Assembly: GCA_030538275.1 (NCBI GenBank)
Contig: JAUNUH010000001.1
Span: 372,001 to 436,000 of the forward strand
Length of the DNA: 64,000 nt
Source: Flavobacteriaceae bacterium
GTDB taxonomy: Bacteria > Bacteroidota > Bacteroidia > Flavobacteriales > Weeksellaceae
Direction: 5' to 3'
Shown: positions 43,682-52,437 of the stretch, piece by piece
Layout: each line of letters starts with the position of its first letter
Numbering within the stretch: position 1 is the first letter of the stretch
Notes under the pieces: generated by a model
What the model was told of the DNA's origin: nothing
The model's database searches: none
What the model saw: the letters and a program-made list of their open reading frames with translations, nothing else
Program-made: the position numbers and the translations under genes

Positions 43682-44421
43682 ATAAATAATTCGTCGGGAT
43701 ATTTTACATCCAATAAAAATAATCCATGCGCTGGTGCCGAAGCAGCTGCAAATTTACGGTCTTTTTTTACGATAATTTCTTTAAAATCACTTTTGCTTAA
43801 CTTTCCGCTTCCTACTTCTACCAAGGTTCCTACAATAGAGCGTACCATATTACGCAAAAACCGATCTGCACAAATAGTAAAAATCAGATTTTCATTTTGT
43901 TGAATCCATTTTGCCGTTTTTACTTGGCAAATATTGGTTTTATTATCAGTATGTAATTTGGCAAAACTCGTGAAATCAGTCATTTCATATAAAATCTCTG
44001 CCGCTTCATTCATTTTATTCACATCCAGTTTTTGATAATTCCAATACCAACTCACTTCGGATAAGAATGGATTTTTTTGATAATGAATGAAATATTGATA
44101 AGTTCTTTCTATGGCATCAAATCGGGCATGTGCCTCTTTTTTCACTTGTTTTATGGATTGAACTGCAATGTCTTGCGGCAAAAATGCATTTATTCTATAA
44201 ACAAAATCAGAACGAATTTCTATTTCAGTATCGAAATGAGCTGTCATTTGCTTAGCATGTACGCCTGTATCAGTACGGCCTGCAGCGGTAAGTATTGTCG
44301 TAACTCCCAATATTTTTGAAACTCTATCTTGTAATATTTCCTGAACACTGGTAGCATTGGGTTGAATTTGCCAGCCGTGATAATTTTTTCCCAGATATGA
44401 AAAGTTCAGAAAATATCTCAA
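43678..44421 (-). CDS. truA: tRNA pseudouridine(38-40) synthase TruA
   Basis: Makes pseudouridine in the anticodon stem-loop of tRNAs. The 247-aa protein has the catalytic motif AGRTDTGVHA (Asp51), an N-terminal YLGKNYHGWQIQ start, and the C-terminal FLRNMVRSIVGTLVEVGSGK. The start is TTG, 35 nt from the divergent phosphoesterase; no ATG is available upstream of the conserved first strand. Followed, with a 4-nt overlap, by the ABC exporter. Confidence 0.95.
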   Translation of the reverse strand: MRYFLNFSYLGKNYHGWQIQPNATSVQEILQDRVSKILGVTTILTAAGRTDTGVHAKQMTAHFDTEIEIRSDFVYRINAFLPQDIAVQSIKQVKKEAHARFDAIERTYQYFIHYQKNPFLSEVSWYWNYQKLDVNKMNEAAEILYEMTDFTSFAKLHTDNKTNICQVKTAKWIQQNENLIFTICADRFLRNMVRSIVGTLVEVGSGKLSKSDFKEIIVKKDRKFAAASAPAHGLFLLDVKYPDELFI

Positions 44422-44426
44422 TTGCG

Positions 44427-44434
44427 TAAATTTG
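44427..44434 (+). promoter_or_regulatory. Bacteroidota -7 box (TAAATTTG) for the phosphoesterase
   Basis: A perfect TAnnTTTG match ends 22 nt before the ATG at 44457. It is interlocked with the opposite-strand box at 44439-44446 in a 35-nt divergent gap. Confidence 0.5.
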
Positions 44435-44438
44435 AATG

Positions 44439-44446
44439 CAAAAATA
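44439..44446 (-). promoter_or_regulatory. Bacteroidota -7 box (TATTTTTG) for truA
   Basis: A perfect minus-strand TAnnTTTG ends 17 nt before the truA TTG start, only 4 nt from the divergent box at 44427-44434. Confidence 0.5.
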
Positions 44447-44456
44447 ACACGATTTT

Positions 44457-44951
44457 ATGACAAAAATTTTGCTCTTGTCTGACACGCATCATTATATTGA
44501 TGAAAGAATTTTAAATTTTGCCCAAAAAGTAGATGAAATATGGCATGCTGGTGATATAGGAGATATAAAAGTAACAGATGCTTTGCGTAAAATTAAGCCT
44601 CTACGTGCGGTTTATGGTAATATCGACAATCAAGAAATTAGAGCTGAATTTCCTTTAAATCAAATTTTTGAAGTTGAAAAAGTTAAAGTTTTTATGACGC
44701 ATATTGGCGGATATCCACGTTACAGCCAGCGTGTAAGAGATATATTAATCCAAGAAAAACCCAAATTATACATTTGCGGGCATTCGCATATTCTGAAAGT
44801 GATGTATGATAAAAAAATGAATTTTCTACATATGAACCCAGGTGCAGCTGGGAATTACGGTCAACAAAAAGTAAGAACAATGCTCAGATTTTCAATGGAT
44901 GAGGAGCGTATAGAAAATTTGGAAATTATAGAATTAGGGAAACTTTTGTAA
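44457..44951 (+). CDS. Calcineurin-like metallophosphoesterase (YfcE/MJ0936 family)
   Basis: A small dimetal phosphodiesterase of 164 aa. Metal-binding motifs are LLSDTHH, WHAGDIGD, GNID, THIGGYP and CGHSHI, in the family order. Family members hydrolyse model phosphodiesters; the in vivo substrate is unknown. It ends 9 nt from the convergent rnz stop, too close for a dedicated terminator. Confidence 0.92.
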   Translation: MTKILLLSDTHHYIDERILNFAQKVDEIWHAGDIGDIKVTDALRKIKPLRAVYGNIDNQEIRAEFPLNQIFEVEKVKVFMTHIGGYPRYSQRVRDILIQEKPKLYICGHSHILKVMYDKKMNFLHMNPGAAGNYGQQKVRTMLRFSMDEERIENLEIIELGKLL

Positions 44952-44960
44952 AAATATATC

Positions 44961-45884
44961 TTAAACTCTTTCTAGTGTGAATTCTTGTAAAGTTTTGGGT
45001 AATATTGAATTGGGAAAAACTTCTTTGGCTTCATTCAACAATTGATTAAATTCTCGATATCTATTAGAAAAGTGGCCTAAAATCAATTGACCTGCATTGG
45101 CTTCGCGTGCTATGAGGGCTGCTTGACGGGCAGTAGAATGTCCTGTTTTTTTTGCCATTTCTTCGAGTTCGCTGCCAAAAGTTGCTTCGTGATACATCAA
45201 ATCTACATTTTGAATTAAATCCACCAACTCTCTGCGATATCTGGTATCTGAACAAAAGGCATACGACAAGGGTTTTTCTTGGGGATAGGTGAGAAGTTCA
45301 TTGGGAATAATTTGGCCAGAAGACAATTTAAAATCCTTTCCTAATTTGAGATTGAGATAATCGCAAGTTTCAATTTCTGGAAATTTCAACACTTCCTGGA
45401 TTTTCAGATTTTTCAATTTTGGTTTTTCTTTAATCAAAAATCCATTACAATAAATACGATGATCTAGTGGCAGATTATAAACTTCTACTTTTTTGTCTTC
45501 AAAAATCAATCTGGAATCAAAAAAATCCATTTCATAAAAAATCAAATCAAAATTACAATGTGATTGTGTGTGTTTTAATTGATTTTCAATAAAATCTTTT
45601 ATACCCAAAGGACCAAAAATATGCATTGGAGTTGTCTTGCCTAGTAACATAAGGCTGGAAATGAATCCGATAAGTCCAAAAATATGATCCCCGTGTAAAT
45701 GAGAAATAAAAACATGGTTGATTTTGGAAAATTTGGCCTTAATTTTACGTAATTGCACTTGTGTACCTTCCCCGCAATCGATTAATATCAACCTTTCATT
45801 CACATTAATCAATTGTGCGGTAGGGTGTGAATTTACCGTAGGTAATGCCGAATTATAACCTAATATATGAATTTGAAACGCCAA
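44961..45884 (-). CDS. rnz: Ribonuclease Z
   Basis: Endonuclease that trims the 3' trailer of pre-tRNAs; needed here because the visible tRNA-Ser lacks an encoded CCA. The 307-aa MBL-fold enzyme has DCGEGTQVQLRK, the zinc motif SHLHGDHIFGL, HEATFGSE and HSTARQAA. Length is normal. It is the last gene of the rsfS-ftsH-LUD-cdsA-psd-rnz run, 3 nt after psd. Confidence 0.95.
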   Translation of the reverse strand: MAFQIHILGYNSALPTVNSHPTAQLINVNERLILIDCGEGTQVQLRKIKAKFSKINHVFISHLHGDHIFGLIGFISSLMLLGKTTPMHIFGPLGIKDFIENQLKHTQSHCNFDLIFYEMDFFDSRLIFEDKKVEVYNLPLDHRIYCNGFLIKEKPKLKNLKIQEVLKFPEIETCDYLNLKLGKDFKLSSGQIIPNELLTYPQEKPLSYAFCSDTRYRRELVDLIQNVDLMYHEATFGSELEEMAKKTGHSTARQAALIAREANAGQLILGHFSNRYREFNQLLNEAKEVFPNSILPKTLQEFTLERV

Positions 45885-45887
45885 ATT

Positions 45888-46544
45888 TTAATCTTTGAGT
45901 CGGGCAATGATATCTGTGGCACCTTTGGTTTTATCACCGAGTTTACATAAAATTTCTGTGTCTGTAGGTAGAAAAATATCCAATCTGGAGCCAAATTTAA
46001 TAAAACCGTATTCCTCACCTGCAGTAGCCTTGTCATTGAGCTTGGCATATAAGACAATTCTTCTGGCAACAGCACCTGCAATCTGTCTGAATAGAACTTC
46101 CGCGCCGTTTTCTGCTTGTACTGCAACACTTGTTCTCTCATTTAGCTCAGAAGATTTGGGATGAAAAGCAACCATAAATTTACCTGGATGATATTTGGTA
46201 TAGGTTACATCCCCAGTTAGTGGATAACGACAAACGTGCACATTGAGCGGACTCATAAAAATAGAAACTTGAATTACTTCTCGCTTCAAATATTCTTTTT
46301 CATAGGTTTTTTCTATCACAACCACTTTTCCATCAACCGGTGCTACAATATCCAAAGGATGGGCAAGGCTGTTTCTTGGTGGATTTCTGAAAAACCAAAT
46401 TATAAAACCAAAAAGTATGAGTAATAAAATCACTGCAGGCCAAGCGTAAATTGCAGGAAGAAATAAAATGAAAGCAATTGAAATAGCTGTTATTAATAAA
46501 AATGTTACAATCAAAATTGTAATTCCTTCGCGGTGAATTCTCAT
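45888..46544 (-). CDS. psd: Phosphatidylserine decarboxylase proenzyme, short type
   Basis: Converts phosphatidylserine to phosphatidylethanolamine at the inner membrane. The 218-aa proenzyme has two N-terminal hydrophobic segments (about 10-50), the IVAPVDGKV and MSPLNVHVCRYP motifs, and the self-cleavage site Gly185-Ser186 in KFGSRLD, which yields the pyruvoyl group. It belongs to the short archaetidylserine-type subclass; the classical LGST site is replaced by FGSR. Placed directly after cdsA, its pathway predecessor. Confidence 0.94.
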   Translation of the reverse strand: MRIHREGITILIVTFLLITAISIAFILFLPAIYAWPAVILLLILFGFIIWFFRNPPRNSLAHPLDIVAPVDGKVVVIEKTYEKEYLKREVIQVSIFMSPLNVHVCRYPLTGDVTYTKYHPGKFMVAFHPKSSELNERTSVAVQAENGAEVLFRQIAGAVARRIVLYAKLNDKATAGEEYGFIKFGSRLDIFLPTDTEILCKLGDKTKGATDIIARLKD

Positions 46545-46547
46545 AAT

Positions 46548-47363
46548 TTAGATAAATAAAAAATACAAATAAAGTGCTACCGATGACGTTAAAAAACTAT
46601 CTAGACGGTCCAGAAAACCTCCATGTCCAGGTAATAAATTTCCGCTGTCTTTTATTCCAAATATACGTTTTAATTTAGATTCGGCGAGGTCGCCAATCGG
46701 AGCTGTAAGTGCTACAATAATTGCAATTACAATCCAGTTTCCACGCATTTGTGGAATATTGTAATTCAGAATTATTCCGGCTATGATGGTAAAAAAGATG
46801 CCACCTATCAAGCCTTCTACGGTTTTCTTTTCTGAAATTGAGCTTAATTTTCTTGTCCCGAAATATTTTCCTGTGAGATAAGCAAACGTATCACTGCTCC
46901 ACAACAGAATAAACAAACCAATGACGGCATTCATCATTTGAAAATTATCGACTTCGAAATTTCTTACCGTGCTCATAATCAATCCAAAAGGTAAGGCTAC
47001 ATATACCACAGAAAAAATAAGTTTGGACGAATCATAGGCGAGTTCGTCTGGCCTTTTGAAAATTATAAATAACGCTATTAAAAATAGAAAAGCAGGTAAA
47101 ATCGTCACCAATTGAAGCCTATAACCACCTGCAGCAAAATAAAAATCCGAGGCATAAGTATAAAATAAATAGCCAGAGGCAAGTAGGGTGGCAAGGATAT
47201 AAAATTTATTATCAAAATCAAGAATTTTGATAATTTCAAATAAACACAAGGCTAGAAATACGCCAAGCATTATTAATAAAGAAATGGGAGAATACAGACT
47301 GCAAAACAGAATTACCGCCACATACAGCAACCCAAAAATAGCTCTCGTAACAATATTCGGCAT
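46548..47363 (-). CDS. cdsA: Phosphatidate cytidylyltransferase
   Basis: Makes CDP-diacylglycerol, the precursor of all phospholipids. The 271-aa polytopic protein has about eight membrane helices and the signature near the C-terminus: GDLAESKLKR, then KDSGNLLPGHGGFLDRLDS. Five nt separate it from the LUD gene upstream and 3 nt from psd downstream, consistent with one lipid-synthesis operon. Confidence 0.95.
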   Translation of the reverse strand: MPNIVTRAIFGLLYVAVILFCSLYSPISLLIMLGVFLALCLFEIIKILDFDNKFYILATLLASGYLFYTYASDFYFAAGGYRLQLVTILPAFLFLIALFIIFKRPDELAYDSSKLIFSVVYVALPFGLIMSTVRNFEVDNFQMMNAVIGLFILLWSSDTFAYLTGKYFGTRKLSSISEKKTVEGLIGGIFFTIIAGIILNYNIPQMRGNWIVIAIIVALTAPIGDLAESKLKRIFGIKDSGNLLPGHGGFLDRLDSFLTSSVALYLYFLFI

Positions 47364-47368
47364 AAAAT

Positions 47369-47950
47369 TTATTCTACAATAAGCAAATATATGTTTTTTG
47401 CAGCAGTAGGTTCGTTCATAGGATTTGAATCTACACCTCCTATAGAAGTAATTCCTGTGGGTAAACGATGTGTTTTGGTTCGGTTCAAATGTTGCATGGC
47501 CTCGCTCAAATTTCCAACAATTTGGGCATAATTTGCATAAATGATGTAATTATCAGGTAATTCGGCGATTTTTCTTCCCGACATCACGTCAGAAGACAAA
47601 ACAATTGAGCCATTATAGGCTACAAGATTTTCGCAGGTAAGAAAGTTGAAATCTGCTGTAGCAGAGGGATAATCTATAAAGTTGGCGCCAACAGATTTCA
47701 ACATTTTTTGAAGATTTGAATCAAAACATATCAATCTACTAATATGTTCGGTTTCGATAATTTTTTTAATATAACCCAGTGCTTCAGCTTCATTTTCACA
47801 ATAAAAAAAGTGCCCTCCAGCTTCACTGAAGAATTTGGCAAACTTTTCATCGGGTGCCATTTCTTTTGGAAAGGTTAATTCCATGCCCTCTTCTCCAGAA
47901 TCCTGTTCGGGCTGAAAGATTTCTTTTATCCTGTTCCAAAAATTGGTCAT
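47369..47950 (-). CDS. LUD-domain protein (LutC/YkgG-like)
   Basis: A 193-aa cytosolic protein of the LUD fold (DUF162), with a Gly-rich end (GITSIGGVDSNP) typical of LutC. LutC belongs to a lactate-oxidising complex elsewhere, but no lutA or lutB lies nearby. In Bacteroidota this gene sits between ftsH and cdsA, so its true role may differ. Function is not established. Confidence 0.8.
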   Translation of the reverse strand: MTNFWNRIKEIFQPEQDSGEEGMELTFPKEMAPDEKFAKFFSEAGGHFFYCENEAEALGYIKKIIETEHISRLICFDSNLQKMLKSVGANFIDYPSATADFNFLTCENLVAYNGSIVLSSDVMSGRKIAELPDNYIIYANYAQIVGNLSEAMQHLNRTKTHRLPTGITSIGGVDSNPMNEPTAAKNIYLLIVE

Positions 47951-48044
47951 AAAAATTTTATACGAAATTATAAAAATATTTGTAAAATATACAATTTATT
48001 TTCAGCAATAGCTTAAATAAGAAATAGTTATCACAAATCTATAA

Positions 48045-50102
48045 TTATTTTTGATAATTAGACGAATTATCAATTAAAAAATTCTCATCAGAATCAATTG
48101 AATCAGTAGAATTTTCGCTGGAATCGAGTAGGTGATCACTTTTCTTTTCGTCTTCAATTTCTGCTTGTTTCTGAATAGAATTCAATTCTTCATCAAATTC
48201 TCTTTTACCAAATATTTTCTCTAAATCTTCTCTGAAAATTACTTCTTCCACCAACAATTTTTCGGCAAGCATTGTGAGCTTATCCTTATTAGTAGTTAAT
48301 AATTGTACACAACGGTTATATTGTTCATCGATGATTCTTCGAATTTCACTATCAATTTTTTCTGCTGTTTTTTCAGAATATGGTTTTGAGAATGTAAAAT
48401 CTGATTGACCAGTAGAATCATAATAAGATACATGACCTACTTCTGGGCTCAATCCATAAATGGTCACCATGGCCATAGATTGTTTATATGCACGTTCCAG
48501 GTCATTTTGCGCACCTGTAGAATAATCTTTGCCAAACATTACTTCCTCTGCGGCGCGCCCACCGAGTAGGGCACACATCTCGTCTAGCATTTGGCTTTCT
48601 GTGGTTATTTGCCTTTCTTCTGGCAAATACCATGCAGCCCCCAGTGAGCGGCCACGTGGTACTATTGTTACTTTGACCAATGGTGATGCGTGTTCCAGTA
48701 ACCAAGAAGTTGTAGCGTGACCTGCTTCGTGAAAAGCGATTCGCCTTTTTTCTTTGGGTTTTATAATTTTTCCTTTCTTTTCCAATCCACCAATTATTCG
48801 ATCTACAGCATCCAGAAAATCTTGACGATCGATGGCGTCTTTTCCTTTACGTGCTGCAATTAATGCAGCTTCATTGCACAAATTGGCAATATCTGCACCA
48901 CTGAATCCAGGTGTTTGTCTAGCCAGAAAATCTAAATCTAAAGTTTCTTTGATTTTTAAATTTCTCGTATGTACTTTAAAAATTTCTTTTCTTTCATGAA
49001 TTTCTGGTAAATCGACATAAATTCGACGGTCAAATCGACCCGCACGCATCAATGCAGAATCCAAAATATCGGCTCGGTTGGTAGCTGCCATTACAATGAC
49101 ATTGGTATCAGTCCCGAATCCATCCATTTCTGTAAGTAACTGATTGAGTGTGTTTTCGCGCTCGTCATTACCACCAGTAATATTATTTTTTCCGCGTGCA
49201 CGGCCTATGGCATCAATTTCATCAATAAATATAATAGATGGAGATTTTTCCTTGGCCGTTTTGAACAAATCCCGAACTCGGGAAGCGCCTACACCTACAA
49301 ACATTTCGACAAAATCTGAGCCTGATAGAGAGAAAAACGGTACTTTTGCTTCACCTGCCACTGCCTTTGCCAATAAGGTTTTCCCTGTTCCGGGAGGTCC
49401 AATTAGTAGCGCACCTTTGGGGATTTTACCACCCAAACGTGTGTATTTTTCTGGATTTTTAAGAAATTCCACAATTTCCTGAACTTCTTCTTTGGCACCT
49501 TCTAGACCTGCAACATCTTTGAAATTGACTTTTACTTTGCTGTTTTCGTCGTATAATTTGGCTCGAGATTTTCCAATATTAAAAATTTGCCCGCCAGGAC
49601 CACCAGCACCACCCGCCATTCGTCGAAAAATAAACATCCATAACAAACCAAATAAGGCAACCCAAATCAAAATCTGAAATAGAATTTCAATAAACGGATT
49701 GTTTTCTGTAATTTCTCTTTTTACATCCGTGGTGATTTCATTCGGTAATTTGTCCAGTTTTTCTATAAAGTAGGATTGATTCGCCACTTTGAAATAACGA
49801 TCTGGCGGCGTACTCATCAAATTTGGAGTTTGTTTACTCCATTCTGGATTTTCATTAAATGCTTTTTCAGTAAAATAAATTGAAACGGTTTCGTCATCCT
49901 TGTTCAAAGAATATTTTTGAATGTATCCTTTCTCCAGATATTCAAAAAATTGCCTCTCTTCAATTGATTCGCCTTTGCCACTCAATCCGCCAGTCATAAG
50001 AAAAAACCAGCCGGCCAAAAATAAAGCTATGGCGGTGTATAACCAGTTCAGATTAAAAGGACGTTTATTATTATTATTGGAATTTTTATTATTCGGTGTC
50101 AA
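48045..50102 (-). CDS. ftsH: ATP-dependent zinc metalloprotease FtsH
   Basis: A membrane-bound AAA protease that degrades misfolded membrane and regulatory proteins. The 685-aa chain has two membrane segments (about 18-38 and 137-160), Walker A GPPGTGKT (235-242), Walker [10 protein letters not shown], the SRH region ([19 protein letters not shown]), and the zinc-protease motif HEAGH (458-462). An Asn-rich N-terminus and a Ser/Asp-rich C-terminal tail are lineage additions. It lies 33 nt after rsfS. Confidence 0.97.
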   Translation of the reverse strand: MTPNNKNSNNNNKRPFNLNWLYTAIALFLAGWFFLMTGGLSGKGESIEERQFFEYLEKGYIQKYSLNKDDETVSIYFTEKAFNENPEWSKQTPNLMSTPPDRYFKVANQSYFIEKLDKLPNEITTDVKREITENNPFIEILFQILIWVALFGLLWMFIFRRMAGGAGGPGGQIFNIGKSRAKLYDENSKVKVNFKDVAGLEGAKEEVQEIVEFLKNPEKYTRLGGKIPKGALLIGPPGTGKTLLAKAVAGEAKVPFFSLSGSDFVEMFVGVGASRVRDLFKTAKEKSPSIIFIDEIDAIGRARGKNNITGGNDERENTLNQLLTEMDGFGTDTNVIVMAATNRADILDSALMRAGRFDRRIYVDLPEIHERKEIFKVHTRNLKIKETLDLDFLARQTPGFSGADIANLCNEAALIAARKGKDAIDRQDFLDAVDRIIGGLEKKGKIIKPKEKRRIAFHEAGHATTSWLLEHASPLVKVTIVPRGRSLGAAWYLPEERQITTESQMLDEMCALLGGRAAEEVMFGKDYSTGAQNDLERAYKQSMAMVTIYGLSPEVGHVSYYDSTGQSDFTFSKPYSEKTAEKIDSEIRRIIDEQYNRCVQLLTTNKDKLTMLAEKLLVEEVIFREDLEKIFGKREFDEELNSIQKQAEIEDEKKSDHLLDSSENSTDSIDSDENFLIDNSSNYQK

Positions 50103-50135
50103 ATTAATGTAATTTTAATATGTATAATTTTGATA

Positions 50136-50492
50136 TTAGGCAGAAATATTCTTGGCATCGCCCCACATGCTTTCCAGATTGTAATATTCTCTTACGGGTT
50201 TTTGAAAAACGTGAACCACCACATTGCCGTAATCTAGCAAGACCCATTTGGCAACTTCTGCGCCTTCTACATTAATCGGGCGTTCCTTGACCAAATTTCT
50301 TACTTTTTTTTCTATATTAGCCGCAATTGCAGCAACCTGAGTGTTGGAATTTCCGCTGCAAATAATAAAATATTCGCTAACGGCGTTATCAATTTCCTTT
50401 AAATCGAGAATAGTAATATCTTCACCTTTTATATCATCTATGCTGTCTACAATCGTTTCTACCAGTTTGTTGGTGACAGTTTTTTTTGTCAT
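50136..50492 (-). CDS. rsfS: Ribosome silencing factor RsfS
   Basis: A 118-aa DUF143 protein that binds L14 and blocks subunit joining during starvation. It contains the family core (GEDITILDLKEI, YFIICSGNSNTQVAAIA, WVLLDYGNVVVHVF) and the C-terminal YYNLESMWGDA. Divergent from birA and the likely first gene of the ftsH run. Confidence 0.95.
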   Translation of the reverse strand: MTKKTVTNKLVETIVDSIDDIKGEDITILDLKEIDNAVSEYFIICSGNSNTQVAAIAANIEKKVRNLVKERPINVEGAEVAKWVLLDYGNVVVHVFQKPVREYYNLESMWGDAKNISA

Positions 50493-50513
50493 TCAGTTTT
50501 CTTTAATTTTAAA

Positions 50514-50527
50514 CCTACAAAAGTAGG
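50514..50527. repeat. Small palindrome CCTAC-AAAA-GTAGG in the rsfS-birA gap
   Basis: Perfect 5-bp arms around four A, covering the rsfS -7 box. It could be an operator for a dimeric regulator or chance; no T run follows, so it is not a terminator. Confidence 0.5.
50518..50525 (-). promoter_or_regulatory. Bacteroidota -7 box (TACTTTTG) for rsfS-ftsH
   Basis: A perfect minus-strand TAnnTTTG ends 25 nt before the rsfS start codon and lies inside the palindrome at 50514-50527. Confidence 0.5.
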
Positions 50528-50565
50528 CAAATTTAACCTTATTTTTATAAAATACCTATGTAATT

Positions 50566-51309
50566 ATGCTTGATCGTGTTTATAATATCAAATATTTCCA
50601 TTACCAGGAACTCGATTCTACGAATCAAAAGATATACCAACTGGCAATTGAAAATGCAGATGACTGGAGCGTTGTCTGGTGTGATAGACAAATTCATGGT
50701 CGAGGATATGGATTAAATCATTGGATATCTGAGCCTTATCAAAACGCTACCTTTAGTTTTTTGCTTAGAAAACCATTCGAAGCAGAAAAGGATTTACCGA
50801 TTTTGAATATGTGGATTTCACTCAAAATTGTAGAATTCTTGACAAAGTGGCAGATTCAAGCGCATGTGAAATGGCCAAATGACATATGGGTGGGTCGAAA
50901 AAAAATTTCGGGAATTTTGATACAAAACAAACTTACGGGAAGTAGGGTGAAATTCACTATTATTGGAATTGGGATTAATTTAAACCAAATCGAATTCAAC
51001 GGAATTTCTGCTACTTCTATTCAACTCGAAAATCCAGCTGTACACATTGTTCCACAAGAATTTATTAAAAATATTATGGAGTTTTTTTATGATGAATTTA
51101 TCACATTTACACCAATGAATTATGATAAAATTTCCCAAGCCTATAATGCTAATTTATTACGTATTAATCAAATTTCTGTATTTGAAAAAGAAGGAAAAAA
51201 ATTTATGGGAATTATTAGAAAAGTTACGCAAAACGGAGAAATCATCATAGAAACAGAAAATGGCAGCCTGAACGCTTTTAAACACAAGGAAATTTCTTTA
51301 ATTCATTAA
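50566..51309 (+). CDS. birA: Biotin--protein ligase (catalytic domain only)
   Basis: Attaches biotin to carboxylase carrier proteins via biotinyl-AMP. The 247-aa protein shows the biotin/ATP loop GRGYGLNHW (45-53; usual form GRGRxGRxW) and KWPNDIWV. It lacks the N-terminal winged helix of repressor-type BirA, so it should be an enzyme only and not a biotin-operon regulator. A C-terminal SH3-like domain (about 190-247) is present. Confidence 0.94.
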   Translation: MLDRVYNIKYFHYQELDSTNQKIYQLAIENADDWSVVWCDRQIHGRGYGLNHWISEPYQNATFSFLLRKPFEAEKDLPILNMWISLKIVEFLTKWQIQAHVKWPNDIWVGRKKISGILIQNKLTGSRVKFTIIGIGINLNQIEFNGISATSIQLENPAVHIVPQEFIKNIMEFFYDEFITFTPMNYDKISQAYNANLLRINQISVFEKEGKKFMGIIRKVTQNGEIIIETENGSLNAFKHKEISLIH

Positions 51310-51499
51310 TCTTTCATTATTTATAAAAAAATCAAAGAACTTTTTTGTAAAATATAAAAATTAAATGTTAGTTTATTATTGAAAAGTTAAAATACTTGAT
51401 TGAAAATTAAAATTCGATAATATGTGAAAATTATTTTGCTTAAAATCCTGATGTTTTCATCCTATTCATATCATTTAATAGTTGTAAATTTACCCGATT
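51310..51499. other. 190-nt AT-rich intergenic gap between birA and idi
   Basis: No gene, RNA or strong hairpin is seen. A near-match promoter box (TAAATTTA) occurs shortly before the idi start. The long gap suggests that idi starts a new transcript. Confidence 0.4.
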
Positions 51500-52012
51500 A
51501 TGACAGAAGAAAAAGTGGTTTTAATTAACCGAAATGACGAAGTTTTGGGTTTGATGGAAAAACAACAAGCGCATATTGCTGGTTTGCTACACCGCGCTTT
51601 TTCCGTATTTATTTTTAATGAAAAAGGCGAATTACTTTTACAACAACGCGCGCTAGAAAAATACCATACACCAGGTTTATGGACCAACACATGTTGCAGC
51701 CATCCACGTGAAGGCGAATCCTATCTAGATGCAGCCAACCGTCGTTTGATGGAAGAAATGGGAATTGCATGTAATCTAGAATATTTGTTTGAATTTATTT
51801 ACAAAGCAGATGTAGGCGAGGGGCTTACAGAGCACGAGCTTGATACGGTTTTTCGCGGAGTCTATAATGACGAACCTGTGATAAACCCTAGCGAAGTTGC
51901 CAATTATAAATGGATGGATTTTGAAGAATTAAAAAAGGATATCGTAGAAAATCCAGAAAGATATACGCCGTGGTTCAAAATTATTTTTAATCAATATTTA
52001 GAACATTTATAA
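51500..52012 (+). CDS. idi: Isopentenyl-diphosphate delta-isomerase (type I)
   Basis: Interconverts IPP and DMAPP for isoprenoid synthesis. The 170-aa Nudix-like type I enzyme contains the catalytic Cys in NTCCSHP, the Nudix box (REGESYLDAANRRLMEEMG), and a conserved acidic ELDTVF segment. Its TAA overlaps the ATG of the next gene by 1 nt (TAATG), so the two are translationally linked. Confidence 0.96.
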   Translation: MTEEKVVLINRNDEVLGLMEKQQAHIAGLLHRAFSVFIFNEKGELLLQQRALEKYHTPGLWTNTCCSHPREGESYLDAANRRLMEEMGIACNLEYLFEFIYKADVGEGLTEHELDTVFRGVYNDEPVINPSEVANYKWMDFEELKKDIVENPERYTPWFKIIFNQYLEHL

Positions 52013-52422
52013 TGCGTGTAACGGTTCATAGAAAAGCCCATTTCAACGCAGCACATAGACTGTATAATTCTGCATGGGACGACGAAAAGAACTTTAAAAC
52101 ATTTGGTAAATGTTCCTACCCAAATTATCACGGTCATAATTATGAAATGATAGTAAGTGTAACAGGTGAAATCGACCCTGTGACGGGTTTTGTAATAAAT
52201 CTGGATGTATTGAAACGAATTATTTATGAAGAAATTGAAGTGTATTTTGACCATAAAAATTTGAATCTGGATTTAATAGAATTCAAAGATAAAATTCCAA
52301 CAGCAGAAAATATTGTCGTATTGATTTGGAATAGAATTCGTTACCGACTTGATGATCATATTGATTTGAAAATTACCCTGTATGAAACACCAAGGAATTT
52401 TGTAACTTACGATGGAAATTAA
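52012..52422 (+). CDS. 6-pyruvoyl-tetrahydropterin synthase family enzyme, BH4-type motif
   Basis: A 136-aa zinc enzyme of COG0720. Zinc ligands are His15 (FNAAH), His40 and His42 (HGH). The catalytic Cys34 lies five residues before HGH (C-x5-HGH), the spacing of mammalian-like PTPS making tetrahydrobiopterin precursors; QueD of the queuosine pathway has C-x3-HGH. Automated pipelines would often call it queD. Since phhB (14753) recycles the hydroxylase cofactor, I favour a tetrahydropterin role; dual function is possible. It overlaps idi by 1 nt and precedes gcvT by 15 nt. Confidence 0.85.
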   Translation: MRVTVHRKAHFNAAHRLYNSAWDDEKNFKTFGKCSYPNYHGHNYEMIVSVTGEIDPVTGFVINLDVLKRIIYEEIEVYFDHKNLNLDLIEFKDKIPTAENIVVLIWNRIRYRLDDHIDLKITLYETPRNFVTYDGN

Positions 52423-52437
52423 AACATATATATATTT

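Noticed and set aside
47369-47950. Lactate-utilisation (lut) operon
   Set aside because: Only one LUD-domain gene is present, with no lutA or lutB-like partner. Its neighbours are ftsH and phospholipid genes.
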